The notes: generated from the sequence alone by a model not told the origin. Shown: positions 43,698 to 56,040, numbered from the stretch's first letter. The stretch: 64,000 bases of DNA from Buxus sempervirens (GCA_947561395.2 OX387195.1:23575126-23639125); one strand, 5' to 3'. Program-made: numbers and translations.

Positions 43698-44010
43698 TTA
43701 CCATCACTCTTCCCTTTTCATGTTTAAGTGGCCAACCAGTAAAAATGGCTATGGTGGGATAATGGTTTCCAGCCATACTGATGCCTTTGTATGCTCCTGT
43801 TGATATTCCGGCTGTGCGCCGAATTGCGATTTGTATCATCATGCTAGGCTACATGATGTTGCTTTCAGATGGTGGATGTTTCAGTTCCTTAATTGAAAGT
43901 TACTTTGGTTAATAAGAGAAAGTCTATAGGTTAAGCTGGGGGTTATTATTAGGCTTGAATTGGGGCCTTTATGCACATTTAGGCAAGGCCTATATGTTGG
44001 ATCTATGCTT

Positions 44011-44016
44011 GAGACA
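44011..44016 (-). promoter_or_regulatory. Candidate auxin response element (GAGACA)
   Basis: TGTCTC on the minus strand, 676 bp upstream of the LBD29-type ATG. LBD16 and LBD29 of Arabidopsis are direct ARF7/ARF19 targets, which makes the site worth noting. Confidence 0.25.
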
Positions 44017-44628
44017 CAGGAAAGTGATATATGATTGTAGATGAAACTAGTTAATGATAATTATATTGTATTTCTACCCTAGCAAGAATGTGTTCTTCCC
44101 TTGTTCAATTGTAGTCTTTCAATATCAATATCTTCTGTTTCATTCTTTTTTAGAATATTCTTCCTTTTTATGTCCCTTCTTCCTTTAAGTTTTTTCCTTT
44201 CCCCTTGTTATTATATTCAAGATGATCTGTAATTAGGTTTATTGTAGATCCCACAATCTCTGTTGATCTGGTGTACAGTATCATCAGTAAACCAGATGGT
44301 TTGAGGGTTAAACCATAGTCAAGAAAGTATGTCAGGTTCAATCATATTTCAAAAGTAAATGTGTTTTCATTTGTCACACAAAAAGGATCACCAGATCAAA
44401 CAATGAATGAAGTAGCTCCAATGATCAAGAAAATATTAGTTGGTTTGGTTGATGTAGGCTCTTTTGTCCTTTCAAGATGTTTTGAATGGAATCTTAATTA
44501 ATAAAGATTGAGATGAAGGTTAAAGTGTGTTGTTTATTGGAAGATAATCAAATTTGTAGCCCAATATGAAGACAAGGTGCAATTAAGTATTGATCAAATC
44601 ATATGCCACTTCATCTCCTTCAAGTGCT

Positions 44629-44635
44629 TATAAAC
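44629..44635 (+). promoter_or_regulatory. TATA box of the LBD29-type gene
   Basis: TATAAAC, 57 bp before the ATG. If used, transcription would start near 44660, leaving a very short leader that excludes the overlapping upstream ATG at 44636. Confidence 0.4.
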
Positions 44636-44691
44636 ATGGTGATGGTGGTTGCACTGGGCTCAGAGAAACATCACCAAAGCCATAACTCAAC

Positions 44692-45465
44692 ATGACAGGG
44701 TATGGGTCTCCCTGTGGGGCTTGCAAGTTCCTGAGAAGAAAATGTGTGAGGGGCTGTGTTTTTGCTCCATATTTCTGCCATGAACAAGGTGCAGCACACT
44801 TTGCAGCCATACACAAGGTCTTCGGCGCAAGCAACTTTTCGAAGCTTCTCACACATCTACCGATGACTGAACGTAGCGAAGCGGCTGTTACAATTTCATA
44901 TGAAGCACAAGCAAGGCTTCAAGATCCAATATATGGCTGTGTGTCCCATATTTTTGCACTCCAGCAACAGGTTTACTACTCATTAATTAGCCTCAAATTT
45001 GCATAGTAATCATGCTCATTGGTGCCTTATTTGCCATATATTTTGCAGGTCTGCAATCTACAAGCAGAACTAGATCTTCTCAAAACAGAAGTAGGCGAAA
45101 GCCTTGTCAGTGATTCTACTTCAGGCTCTCAAGAAGACTATTTCTATGGCAAATTGTCTGATTACCCACAAGATGTTCAGAGTCTGTTTCAGTTAGAGAC
45201 TTCAAATATGAAGCATCAACTTCATCACAAGCCCGCCGCTGGCGTCAAAACAATGCAATTCTACAACAATGGAGTAATGGATCCAAACTTCATGGGTGAC
45301 TACAATAATTCTGTCATGCCTGAGGAAAATGTCTCATTGTATACTTGTGGAGATCCATCAAATACCTTGGCTTCATTTGACATTAAAACAAACAGCAGGA
45401 AATGGGCATTCCAAGACACTGAAGACCTTCAGTCTGTGGCACTTTCCTATCTTCAGCATTCATGA
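44692..45465 (+). CDS. LBD29: LOB-domain transcription factor, LBD29/LBD17 type
   Basis: Two exons, 44692-44970 and 45049-45465, with a 78-bp intron at the position usual for the family, give 231 aa. The N-terminal LOB domain has the C-block CX2CX6CX3C ([15 protein letters not shown]), the GAS block ([13 protein letters not shown]) and a leucine-rich coiled coil across the exon junction ([18 protein letters not shown]). Class I LBD proteins are nuclear DNA-binding factors. The closest types, LBD29 and LBD17, act downstream of ARF7/ARF19 in auxin-induced lateral root initiation and callus formation. Two positions are unusual: NFSKLL for NVSKLL and TERSEA for DRCEA. The C-terminal region is unconserved and probably holds the activation function. 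LBD29 versus LBD17 cannot be settled here. The LBD16-type gene lies 2.6 kb away in convergent orientation. Confidence 0.9.
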
Positions 45466-48111
45466 GAAGATAGAACCAACCCCATTTCAATTTTGAATTT
45501 GCTGCTATAAATAAGCCAGGAACATTTAAAAAAAATGCATATACAATCAGCAATACTGTAACCCACTTCATGAGTTTTTTTTTTCCTAGATTTCAAATGG
45601 GTAGATTAATAGTGTAAGCTTTGGTAAAACAGAGGAAGTCCACACTGGTACAATTAGCTCCTTCCAAAGACCTAGAAACTACTTAATTTTCTTTCTAAAC
45701 TAATACAGGTTTTTAGGTACCTATTTTCTTGATTCTTTCCTTGCAATTCCTAGTAAGCTGATATCATAACTTGGACAAATTTTAAGTGATGGCTTTAGGG
45801 CATTTCAAGATTACATTTTCATGTAGTCTTAGGGCTCCTGAACATGTTATGAACATCAAATATCCTGATAAAAGAAGTCACCAAATGTTTTTAGGTTCCA
45901 AATTTGATGGGGTTATGGAACAACATCCGTGGCTTTTCTCTCAGAGAAGGATGTTTTCAGCTTTACAGTCCTTACAAATGATCCCCTAACAACATCTGAT
46001 GTATTTGAGTGATAAAACTCCCTAATGAGATTAGGGTTTAGCACAGCCTGACCTTATAAATAAATATATAATTAATTTACAATTTCTATATAAAAAAAAG
46101 TACATATGTTAATTTTTTTTAATACATCCGGGTCAACCCGACTAGCTCCTTACCAACCCAAGAGAGGAGCATGTTTGCTATGGGCTATACCCGCGGCGGG
46201 GCTCCGTTACCATCCCTAATTTAGGCTAAGGTAGGTTCAACCCAAGCCCAGATAATTTGGCCCAACATCCAACCCGACATCCACATGACCTAATGGGTTT
46301 GGATCTTTCCTAGGCGGTCCAACCACAAGTAAGAGCCCATTAAAGATGGACCATAAGAGATCCATCTTAAGTTTGAATGTGTGGACCCACAACAACCAGG
46401 TGGTTCTAATGATGGCTCAATCCTATTGGTGGCCGACCCCACGGGGACCCACACAAGAGACATGAGTTGGGTGGGTCCAGCTTAAATTCAAAACCCACTT
46501 TAAATACAAAGTTACTTTTGAAAAAAGTGGCTGTTTGTTACGGTGAATGCACGTGCACCTAAACCGTCCAACTTTGTAACCATTCCATCTCTGGGAACAC
46601 GGACGCAGGAGCTTCATGTTTTTCCCACACACAGTCGAACCGTTTCATCAGCTTTTACATTTTTAATTCCATTAAAATATTAAATAAAAACAAAGTCTGT
46701 TTTGTAAAGTATAACATTTGCTTGAGCGTGCGTTTCCTTCCATCCCTCTCTCTTTTGGACTTTTTTGTTTTCTTGATCATGTTCATTTGCTTTTCTAGCC
46801 TAAAGTTCATTATTTTCTTTTGTCTTCTTTGCTTTGTTTCTTCACTTCTGTTAGAGCTTTTCTACTTGAAATGGCCTCATAGAAATTCTCATTAAGACAT
46901 TTTTTTTGAGTTACTGGTTCTAGAACTACTTTTATGTCCACTTAAAGGGGTTCATTAAGGAAATGCAAATTATGGGTCTCGAAGTAAAGAATTATCTTTT
47001 CCTTTTCTTGTTCCCCTTCCCTCTCTTTCTACTTGGCTTGTTTTCAACACAATAAACCCCACATTTCTTTTTTTTTTTCATGTTGGGGGTGGGGTGTTGT
47101 TGATTATATGCAAACATACTTTTCCATAACTTGATGGTTAATTTGAATCCATGAAGAAATTCAAGAACTGAGGAAGCTGGTTGCTTGAATCCAAGGTGGA
47201 TGAGTGATCAAAACTACAAAAACTTGATGTTTACCTGTGAATTCAATCAGGGGAACATTTTGTTAACACGTTTGAATACAAGGTTATAGGATAGTGGTAT
47301 TGGGGTATCAACAAAAGTTTTTTATGTTAGGTAAACCTACTTATATTAGAACATAAACCATTGGTAGGTGGGTCTCCTCTTTTAAGTTAAGGGTTTGTCT
47401 GGCTCCAACACCAATGATATCTTTTACCTTTTCCCTCAATCCCTATAAAATGAGATGGGGATCCTCAATTAAGATAACCCCTTAGAAGGGTATTTAATTA
47501 TTTTATTTGCTCTTCCTAATCCCATCTTGTTAAAAGCATGTACGTATTGTTTTTCAAAGGATTGTTAAAAGAAACTTGGAACCCACCATTTTGTTAAGAG
47601 GCAATAAAATTTCAACAGATCTTGGAATTGCAAGTTGGAATTTCAATTAATCTTTTGTCTACAGGAATCTTTTTAACCATGCTCAGTATCATAAATACCT
47701 TCAATGGGAAAGGACAACAAACAATCCAAAAGGTATCCTTATTTTACTAATGGGATTCTTTTCTGGGTTATATTTCTTTTTCACAATCTTTCAAGGTTCT
47801 GCAGTAACATTGAACTGGGTATGAACCAACAAAGCAATTGATTGAAGAACACCCAAATACCAATTTTTTTCCTTCTGAGATAGAAAAGAAAGGTAGTACT
47901 GTGCTTTCTTTATAAAGTTGATTGACAATCACAACCATAGTCTAGAGTTGAGAGAGAAAAAGGAGAAGAGAGAGAGAGAGAACTAAATGGCATTGTTTTG
48001 TGTTAAGAAAAGGGATAAGCCTAAATTAGGCTTATCAATTATACCAACTCTGACACTCATTCTGTATTTACATAGGGGAATATGTTATCATCTAAATTAG
48101 CTCATGCTGAA
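45466..48111. other. Spacer between the convergent LBD genes
   Basis: Holds the two 3' UTRs. Near 46130-46220 a GC-rich patch ending TTACCATCCCTAA resembles one end of a hAT-type element, but no partner end was found. An (AG)n tract lies at about 47969-47982. No gene is seen. Confidence 0.5.
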
Positions 48112-48924
48112 TCAGCTTCTCATCATCCTAAGAGCCAGAGCTTGAAGCTCACCTAAATCATTCTGGGACAACATTTTCTTAGTACAAGCCTGAAATGAGG
48201 GATCATCTTGCATTACCATTCCATCATTGTTGTGGTCGATCAAGTCAAGGGAGCTCTGAGGGGAGAAGGAGTTCATATAATTGGGACACATCACATGAGG
48301 ATGTCCTACTGCAATGTTTCGCGACTGATGATTCTCTAACGTGCCGAGATTCTGAGCCAGTTGAGCCTTTGCTTGCATCAGTTGTGCTTGCAAGTATGCA
48401 ACCTATCAAAGGAAGAAATATAACAGTTATCAGTTAAACTAACATAACTTACTAGTTCATATTCAAGCACACTGTTAAGGCACTTTCTTTTGCAGAAGCA
48501 TATGATCTTCTACTAGAGTGGACTTCTAATAAATTCGTTTGTGATAACTGGCAAGATAGCTGTATAAATAAAATTAAAAATGTCCAAAGAACTAGACATA
48601 AGAGAGAAACTTAATAGAGGACAAGCATAACTAGTTAGGAACCTGTTCTTGCAAGGCAAAGATATGTGCAACACAACCATAGACAGGATCCTTGATCCTT
48701 GCTTGAGCTTCATATGCAATTGAGACAACTGCCTCGCATCGATCTGCAACCGGCACGCGCAGCAACAATTTTGAAACATTACTAGCACCAAACACCTTGT
48801 GAATTGCAGCAAACCGAGCAGGACCCTGCTCTGAGCAAAAATATGGGGCAAATATACAGTCTGATGCACACTTTCTTCTGAGAAACTTACAGGCACCACA
48901 GGGGGAGCCAGTTCCTGAAGCCAT
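48112..48924 (-). CDS. LBD16: LOB-domain transcription factor, LBD16 type
   Basis: Two exons on the minus strand, 48924-48643 and 48402-48112, separated by a 240-bp intron, give 190 aa. The LOB domain is complete: C-block [18 protein letters not shown] block [35 protein letters not shown], and coiled coil [21 protein letters not shown]. The [11 protein letters not shown] and [15 protein letters not shown] wording is characteristic of LBD16 (ASL18). In Arabidopsis LBD16 is a nuclear regulator induced by ARF7/ARF19 that sets up asymmetric divisions of lateral root founder cells. The protein is shorter than Arabidopsis LBD16 (about 245 aa) because of a compact C-terminal tail; the terminus is nevertheless orderly ([13 protein letters not shown], then TGA). 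Confidence 0.92.
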
Positions 48925-48930
48925 GTTGGA

Positions 48931-48936
48931 GAGACA
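48931..48936 (-). promoter_or_regulatory. Candidate auxin response element near the LBD16-type start
   Basis: TGTCTC on the coding strand, 7-12 bases upstream of the ATG, so in the 5' UTR. It could be chance. Confidence 0.2.
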
Positions 48937-51426
48937 GACTCTGGAATCTGACTACTGCACACGAGCACACTAGGAAATGCTGCTTAGGAAGGATTGAACT
49001 GAAGTGGGGTTTGGGTTAATAGACAAAGGGGACCCTATAAAGGGCTAGAATGGGGGACATGGAAAATTTATGTGTAGGGTTCTAAGGGAACATTTGTAAA
49101 TGGTGCATGCCATATAAGAATGTTATTTTAAAGGGATTTTATATATAAGAAGGCTTATAGTTTAAGTTCAGAGATTATTATAACACGATTCATTCGGCGA
49201 TCGCCGTTCTTGGGAAATGCTGCTTTTTATTCTAAATTTTTTCCTTCCTTTTTTAAAAAAATTTTCACTGCCACCTGTATGTTAAAAAGGAAGCTGATAG
49301 GTGTATTCAGATATGTTTATTAAACTTATCACATATGATAATTGTTGCCACCTTAATAAGATTATGATATTTTTAACAAAGGAAACTCTAAAAGCCACTG
49401 ATCACTGACTTTGAATGCTGGAGAAGAAAGGTGAATCTTAGCTTTGCTTTTAATTGGTGCTGCTGGTGTTTCTTTTGGGTTTTTTTCAACTTGCTTTTAC
49501 TTAAACATGGCACTTTATGAGTCATTAGGCTGTATAAGTGCATCAAAATAATAACAATAATAATAATTTATAATGTTTAATGTATGAACACTGTGATCAA
49601 TCTGTTGGAGTGACTTTTAAATTAAACTATAACAATTGTAATGGCTCATGCCACCGACTGAAATGGCTCTTTTTTGTTTGTTCATGTGCTCAATGGTGAA
49701 TGTTGTTATGTATGATGTTCTGCTTATTTTTGTCAATGAAATGGCCTAGTTAAGGCTTTCCATAAAAAAAAATGCCACCGACTGAAGAGTCCTGATACAT
49801 GAACTGTCCTTTGTATGCAGTTAATGATGATTCCGGTTCACACTGGCATGATTTGAATAAAAACAAAGAGCTTTAGCCTAAAGTAAAGGATAAAAACAGA
49901 GAAATATTATGACAATCTGGGTTAATAGGGCTAACAGAGGGAACCCAATAAAAAAATGAGAGAGCACTGGGTGCAAGATCCACCACTCGCCAAGTTCTCA
50001 ATCATACATCATCATAAATCACAATTAGCCAGGTGTTGACCATGGAAAGCATTACACAGCCACAAAGCTAAACTGTGATGTAAGCATAACAGAAGAAAAT
50101 GGTTGTAACTCAAAAAGGCCAAAGCCACATTACCAGTCTTACCTTAGCTGCACCATTGCATGTGAAAAAAAAAAATCCCCCAGTAACATTCACAGTGCCC
50201 TAATTACAGACCTTTTGGTGAGTAACAAGCTAGTACAAAGTCCATTAACCAGCTGCCAAACGATGACTGTCAACAATCAATAAAACTAGTTAATTGCAAC
50301 ACAGAGGAGAAGATGGAAGTTACACAAAAAGACCACCACATTAACATTCTTACCTCAGCTTCACCATCGTGTATGACAAAAATACCATAACCATATCATC
50401 ATATTGCCCCAACTATAGAAAATTTGGTCAGCAACACAAGTACCCAGTTCATGGGGCAGCTGGCAAACTAGGACAAAATCAACAATCAATAGAATTGATC
50501 ATGCAATTCCTATATTGGTGCATACGTTGCCAGGACCTGTCATGCCAAGAAATATTTGCCCGAAAGATCTAAATCAATGTTTTAACTCAATCAACATATT
50601 AATTCCATCAGGTACACAGTGTAATCATATAGAAATTTGCTAATGAAGAGAGTTTGCAGGTCAGATGTTTAAAGTAATCAGTCATTGTGCCCATCAGATA
50701 AGATTTGGTGAGAAGAAGGATGTCAGTTCTTTTCAATGGCTTGGGACTTCTTATCACAGAACTAATGGTTAAAAATCATCCAAACCAGAGGCTGGTACTT
50801 TATCTTAGGGATCCAAAAATAAGATATTATATGTTAAGGAACCTGAAATAGAAAATCGTAAATAAATTAATCAAAATAAAACCCCCGCCCAATTTTCACA
50901 AATTTGCACAATCATATAACTTCAGAAGCAAAACAGCCCAATCCATAAGACTCAATGGAGAAATTCCCATTTGAAAAAGCAAATCAAAAACCTTTTCCTT
51001 CGAAAAATTCTAGCACCCTTCGTCATGGCACCCCAAATAATGAACTTCTACAGGGGAAATGTCTCAAGAACCTTCCGAGCTTCTTCCAGAGAACTCAATT
51101 AGGAATACATGTCAGTAACGCAGGCAGAAAAAAGGGATCACCTTACAGTCTGAATTTATAGCATTTGAATGCAATTCAATGTTTCATTGTTGGACCTTGC
51201 ACCCCATGAATCCTCTATCTTTATGTATACTGCAAGACTAGAAGTGGGCTCCACCCAGTCACTATATCTAGTTATCTACACTTTCAGAATCATTTATACC
51301 CATCCACTGCTTGAATTTAAAAATACAATTGCAGTCTCAGGCTTTGATGGAATTTTTGTTTAAATATTGAAATTGAAAGTAGTAAAAGACTTGCACCCCT
51401 AATCATTCTGACAGGAACTCAACACC
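48937..51426. other. Intergenic region between LBD16-type and DYW-PPR genes
   Basis: The proximal part is the LBD16-type promoter. Farther on there is a diverged tandem duplication (about 50092-50516). Short open frames near 50955-51363 show no domain. No gene is seen. Confidence 0.5.
50092..50516. repeat. Diverged tandem duplication of about 215 bp
   Basis: The blocks at about 50092-50307 and 50308-50516 share the order of words ACATTA..., CTTACCT.AGCT.CACCAT, GTCAACAATCAATA/AATCAACAATCAATA and CAGCTG.CAAAC, with many changes. It is an old duplication. Confidence 0.55.
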
Positions 51427-53838
51427 ATGGACCTGATGGTAATGAACAAACCCAGTCTCTTCTCTTCACCAGTCATCCCATTCACAGTTCAGAAGCTCCC
51501 AAAGCCAAGTTCACATGCCACAACCAAACTCAACCCGCAGCAACAGCAACGACGACAACAAACTGAGTCTTTTGCAATTCGTGAAGACCCCAGCTTGGAT
51601 GAGACCAAGCAAATTCATACTCACATGATCAAAACCCAGTTTGATCATAGGCATTCGATCCCTTTCGATTTTTTTCGACCACATTCTAGCCCCGCGGCAC
51701 AGTTCAATTTCCTCATCACTTCTTACGTAAAGAACGATTGCCCTGAAGACGCGCTAAGCATATATGCTCATATGAGGAACACAGATACCAATGTAGATAA
51801 TTTCACTATACCGTCAATTCTTAAGGGGTGCAGCAGGCTACCCTCGATCCAACTAGGGAGAGAGATACATGGTTTTGTGTTGAAGAATGGATTGGATTGG
51901 GATGTTTATGTGCATAATGCATTGATACAGATGTATGCCGAATGTGGGAGCATTAACTCAGCGTGCCGAGTATTCGATACAATGCCTGAAAGAGATGTTG
52001 TCTCCTGGAGTACAATGATCAGAAGCTACGGTAGAAGTAGATCTTATGCTGAAGCATTGGACCTGATCAGAGAAATGCATCTTTTGCAGGTAAAGCCCAG
52101 TGAGATTGCCTTGATTAACATGGTCAATCTCTTTGCAGACCTTGCAATGGTAGACATGGGGAGATCGATACATGCTTATATCATTAAGAACAGCGATGAG
52201 AAAGACTTTACAAGTGTTCCTGTTACTACTGCTCTAATAGACTTGTATGCCAAATGCAGAAGTATAAGATATTCACAACGGCTATTTGATGGACTGACTC
52301 AGAAAAGCATTATATCATGGACAGCCATGATTGCAGGCTACATTCGTGCGGGTGACTTGGAGGAGGGAGTGAAACTCTTTGTGGAAATGCAGGAAAATAT
52401 GATTTTGCCCAATGAGATTACAATGCTGAGTCTGGTCCTAGAGTGTGGATTTACAGGAGCTCTAGAACTAGGAAAGCAACTTCACACCTATATACTAAGA
52501 AATGGTTTTGAAATGTCTCTTTCTTTGGCCACAGCTCTGATTGACATGTACGGAAAATGTGGTGAAATCACCAGTGCAAGAGCTCTCTTTAATGTCATAG
52601 GCAGTGGAGATGTAATGACATGGACTGTTATGATATCAGCATATGCACAGGCAAACCACCTTGATCAAGCTCTTGATCTTTTTGTCCAGATGAGGAATGT
52701 GGGCATAATGCCAAATGAAGTAACAATGGTTAACCTCCTTATATTGTGTGCAGAGGTAGGAGCTCTGGATCTAGGAAAGTGGGTTCATGCCTACATAGAT
52801 AAAAAAGGGGTTGTAGAGGATGTCATCCTAACAACTGCTCTAGTTGACATGTATGCAAAGTGTGGAGACATAGAGGGAGCACGCCGGATTTTCAACGGAG
52901 CAATTGAGAGAGATGTCTGCATGTGGAATGCTATGTTGAGCGGGTTAGCGATGCATGGATGTGGCGAGGAAGCCCTGGAACTCTTCTCTGAAATGGAGAA
53001 AGCAGGAATCAAGGCCAATGAGATTACATTAATAGCAGCTCTTCATGCTTGTAGTCATGCTGGATTGGTGGCAGAGGGACGGAGGCTTTTCGGTCAAATG
53101 GAATACAACTATGGCCTGACCCCAACAGTTGAGCACTATGGATGTATGGTGGATCTTTTTGGTCGAGCCGGATTGCTTGATGAAGCATACAAAATGGTCA
53201 ATAACATGCCAATGAAGCCTAACACTGTTGTATGGGGGGCTCTGCTTGCCGCCTGCAAGCTTCATCGGAATCCCAAACTGGGGGAGCTGGCAGCAAGACA
53301 GCTTCTGGGGATGGAACCTAATAACTGTGGTTACAATGTATTGATGTCAAACATATATGCAGCAGCAAATAGATGGAATGAAGTCGCCGAGATGAGAAAA
53401 ACCATGAAGGATACAGGAATTCGAAAAGCACCGGGTCTCACTTCAATCGAAGTAAATGGCTCAGTTCATGAGTTTGTAATGGGGGATGACACACATCCTC
53501 AGTCTAAAGAGATCCATGACATGTTAGCTGAGATGACCAAGAAATTGAAACAGTCTGGCTATGTGGCTGACACATCCTCTGTTTTGTTAAACGTGGATGA
53601 GGAAGAGAAAGAAACAGCCCTTAGCTATCACAGTGAGAAACTGGCCATGGCTTTTGGTCTCATTAGCACTGCACCAACCATGCCCATTCGTATTGTGAAG
53701 AACCTCAGGATCTGTGATGACTGTCACTCTGCTACTAAGCTTCTTTCCAAGATATATGGAAGAACAATTATTGTAAGGGACCGAAACCGCTTCCACCACT
53801 TCAGTGATGGATGCTGTTCTTGTAGAGATTATTGGTAG
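51427..53838 (+). CDS. Pentatricopeptide repeat protein, full-length DYW class
   Basis: An intronless 803-aa frame. The N-terminus (MDLMVMNKPSLFSSPVIPF..., rich in S, T, Q and R, poor in acids over about 45 residues) fits an organelle transit peptide. About fourteen P/L/S motifs follow (for example AAQFNFLITSYVKNDCP, DVYVHNALIQMYAECGS, DVVSWSTMIRSYGRSRS, DVILTTALVDMYAKCGD). E1/E2 motifs come next (TVVWGALLAACKLHRN, PGLTSIEVNGSVHEFV). A complete DYW cytidine-deaminase domain ends the protein: HSE zinc/catalytic motif at residues 735-737, CDDCH at 763-767, and the terminal CCSCRDYW. Such proteins perform C-to-U RNA editing in chloroplasts or mitochondria. The target site is not predictable by eye. 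The gene looks intact. Confidence 0.95.
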   Translation: MDLMVMNKPSLFSSPVIPFTVQKLPKPSSHATTKLNPQQQQRRQQTESFAIREDPSLDETKQIHTHMIKTQFDHRHSIPFDFFRPHSSPAAQFNFLITSYVKNDCPEDALSIYAHMRNTDTNVDNFTIPSILKGCSRLPSIQLGREIHGFVLKNGLDWDVYVHNALIQMYAECGSINSACRVFDTMPERDVVSWSTMIRSYGRSRSYAEALDLIREMHLLQVKPSEIALINMVNLFADLAMVDMGRSIHAYIIKNSDEKDFTSVPVTTALIDLYAKCRSIRYSQRLFDGLTQKSIISWTAMIAGYIRAGDLEEGVKLFVEMQENMILPNEITMLSLVLECGFTGALELGKQLHTYILRNGFEMSLSLATALIDMYGKCGEITSARALFNVIGSGDVMTWTVMISAYAQANHLDQALDLFVQMRNVGIMPNEVTMVNLLILCAEVGALDLGKWVHAYIDKKGVVEDVILTTALVDMYAKCGDIEGARRIFNGAIERDVCMWNAMLSGLAMHGCGEEALELFSEMEKAGIKANEITLIAALHACSHAGLVAEGRRLFGQMEYNYGLTPTVEHYGCMVDLFGRAGLLDEAYKMVNNMPMKPNTVVWGALLAACKLHRNPKLGELAARQLLGMEPNNCGYNVLMSNIYAAANRWNEVAEMRKTMKDTGIRKAPGLTSIEVNGSVHEFVMGDDTHPQSKEIHDMLAEMTKKLKQSGYVADTSSVLLNVDEEEKETALSYHSEKLAMAFGLISTAPTMPIRIVKNLRICDDCHSATKLLSKIYGRTIIVRDRNRFHHFSDGCCSCRDYW

Positions 53839-54955
53839 CAACAAAGTAATTTTTTCCTATGTTCCAATCAAACTGTAAGTCCTTCATTCTTCACAAAGTA
53901 TATATGATTAACTACAATTAATTATAATTACATCGATTACTTCGGTTGGCCCTTCAGTTTGGGCAACTCCAAGTGAACCTGCCTCATAAGCACTTTTGGG
54001 CCTAATTAAGCCCAAACCTTTTCGATACTAGGCCTCAAACAGAACTCTCATTTGGGGTTGGTAGTGTAATACTGAAACATCATCAATATAAAATTAATTA
54101 ATTAACATTATAAACCACATAATATGTCTTTTTCTTTTTCTTTTTTTTTTTCCTACTGTAGAATAATTTCACACCCAAAAAAAAAATTTTTTTGTACAGT
54201 AAGATTTTAAAGAATGAAAAATGTTCAAAATATTTTCTCAAATTGTTTAATGAACCATCTTGGATCCATACGATGCTTAGAGCAAAAGCAACGTTATAAA
54301 ATATTTTAATGAAAAACTTTGAAGTTAAACTTCTAATCTTGGATGAAGAAATAAATAACCACACAAAAATTATTATTTTAATTATTAATGAGCATAATGA
54401 AATGGAGAAGGTTAGAAAAAAGAATGGAGAATTCCGAAGAGATCGATAGGTCAGACCAAACAACTCTTCACTATCATAAAATACTATCTCTTGGTTATGG
54501 GTCTCCTTCAACTTTAAACTTTAGCCATTTTCTTCCAAAACCTTTACGTGCTTTACTTGAACATATAAAGGTGTGTCTGGTAGGTGTCTTATTTGACCAT
54601 ATAAAGGTCTTAATCATAAAATCAATCAAACCCATTAATTTTGGAGAATAATATATTCACAAACACCCATGAAACATCTATAATTGTCTTCAATTTCCTA
54701 TAAAAAAATTTTTGTGGCTGTTCCTTATTATTTCTTATGATTTTTTTTTCTTTTTTTTGCACCAAAAAATTATGATTTCGAAAAAAATGAAAGTACAAAT
54801 CATAGACTTGTTGCAAGAAAATGATAGAAACAATTCGAAACCTCCATAAAAGGCCTCCTTATCAGGACTAACGCGTGGTTTAGCGTTCATTTTGGGAACT
54901 CATTCCAAGGCTTGGAATGAGTTCCAAGGGTTAGAATGTATTTTAGGGGTTATAT

Positions 54956-55224
54956 GGGTGTTTGGTTTCATTTGGGGAATGAGTTTTCCTCAAATGAGTT
55001 TTGGAAAATACACTACAACCCAGAATCACCCAGAGACACGTTTTTGGATTTTGAGAATGAGTTTTGCAAAAGTGCGGTGGTATATTTATAACTTCTTTTA
55101 AGTTAAAACAATGGCAAAATCGTAATATCTACAAGCTTCACAAGAACCCAACATCCTAACCAAACGTCATACCCAACCCTCCATTGAATTCATTCCCAAT
55201 TCAAAATGGATGTCAAACAAGCCC
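54956..55224. mobile_element. Tourist-like MITE candidate
   Basis: The left end is GGGTGTTTGGTTTCATTTGG. The right end, read inward, is GGGCTTGTTTGACATCCATT. Both are followed by GGGAATGA words. The 3-bp flanks are TAT and TAA, only two of three identical, so the target duplication is not proven. Confidence 0.45.
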
Positions 55225-55917
55225 TAAGTTAATCAATAAAATAAGTTTGGTAGGCTCAACCCATTAAACCTCTGAGTATATTAGTTCCTAATAAAACTAT
55301 GTATATGCTCCTAACTCCTAAACCTATTTTTCCACAAATGTACTCTCACCAAAACCACCGTTGCCTTTCTTTTCTAGAAAAAAGGAAGACTCGAATCGTC
55401 AAAAAGAAGAAAAAGGACAAGAGGTTGTGGGTCAGCTGTAACGACCTTCACGTACACGTCCGGCAATTCCTCACCGAACGTGACTCCAACCACAATGCTT
55501 CAATTTTTTTTGGCGGGAAGCTGGCTTTTTTAAATGTTAGCGTTAGGGTTTCCTTTTCCCAAGTGGGATTGGCTTTCATGGGGTCCCCACTTGATTGTCA
55601 TTTTGTTGACTGATCACCACTGAGCCACTTTTGGCAAGTGGACTAATTGAACCAACCCGCTCCATTATCATCTTTAGGTTTCGTTTGTCTATTGACAAAA
55701 AACAACCAAACAAACAAAAAAAAAGAGGGTCGGGCTTTTTCTTCAAAAGACATGGTGTTTTATGTTTGAGGTCTCGAAATTCTGTATTATTCAGATGAAC
55801 AAGTGAAAGTCTATATAGGTAGGCTTATGACTCCTTCAAATATCAAGGCTTTTTAAGGATAAAACCAAGGTTTACTGTTTCAATGATGATGTGCGGCACG
55901 CCTAGGCAGCCAAAACG

Positions 55918-56040
55918 AAATTTCGGCAGCACGCCGCCGGCAAAAATTAAAAAGGGCAAAAAATGGGCAAAATTTGGTTTTTTTTGCATTTTGGGGAAAT
56001 TTCGCCAGCACGCCGCCCCGTTTCACCAATAAAAATTAAA
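55918..56040. repeat. Direct repeat with GC-rich core
   Basis: GAAATTTCGGCAGCACGCCG (from about 55918) and GAAATTTCGCCAGCACGCCG (from about 55996) are each followed shortly by CAAAAATTAAA / TAAAAATTAAA. Confidence 0.6.

Larger units (their letters stand above)
40942..44628. other. Intergenic region upstream of the LBD29-type gene
   Basis: No gene is seen. It contains a short hairpin (41603-41695), a Mutator-type foldback MITE (41879-42243), a TA-repeat patch near 41405-41420, and two candidate auxin response elements (43692 and 44011). Confidence 0.55.
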
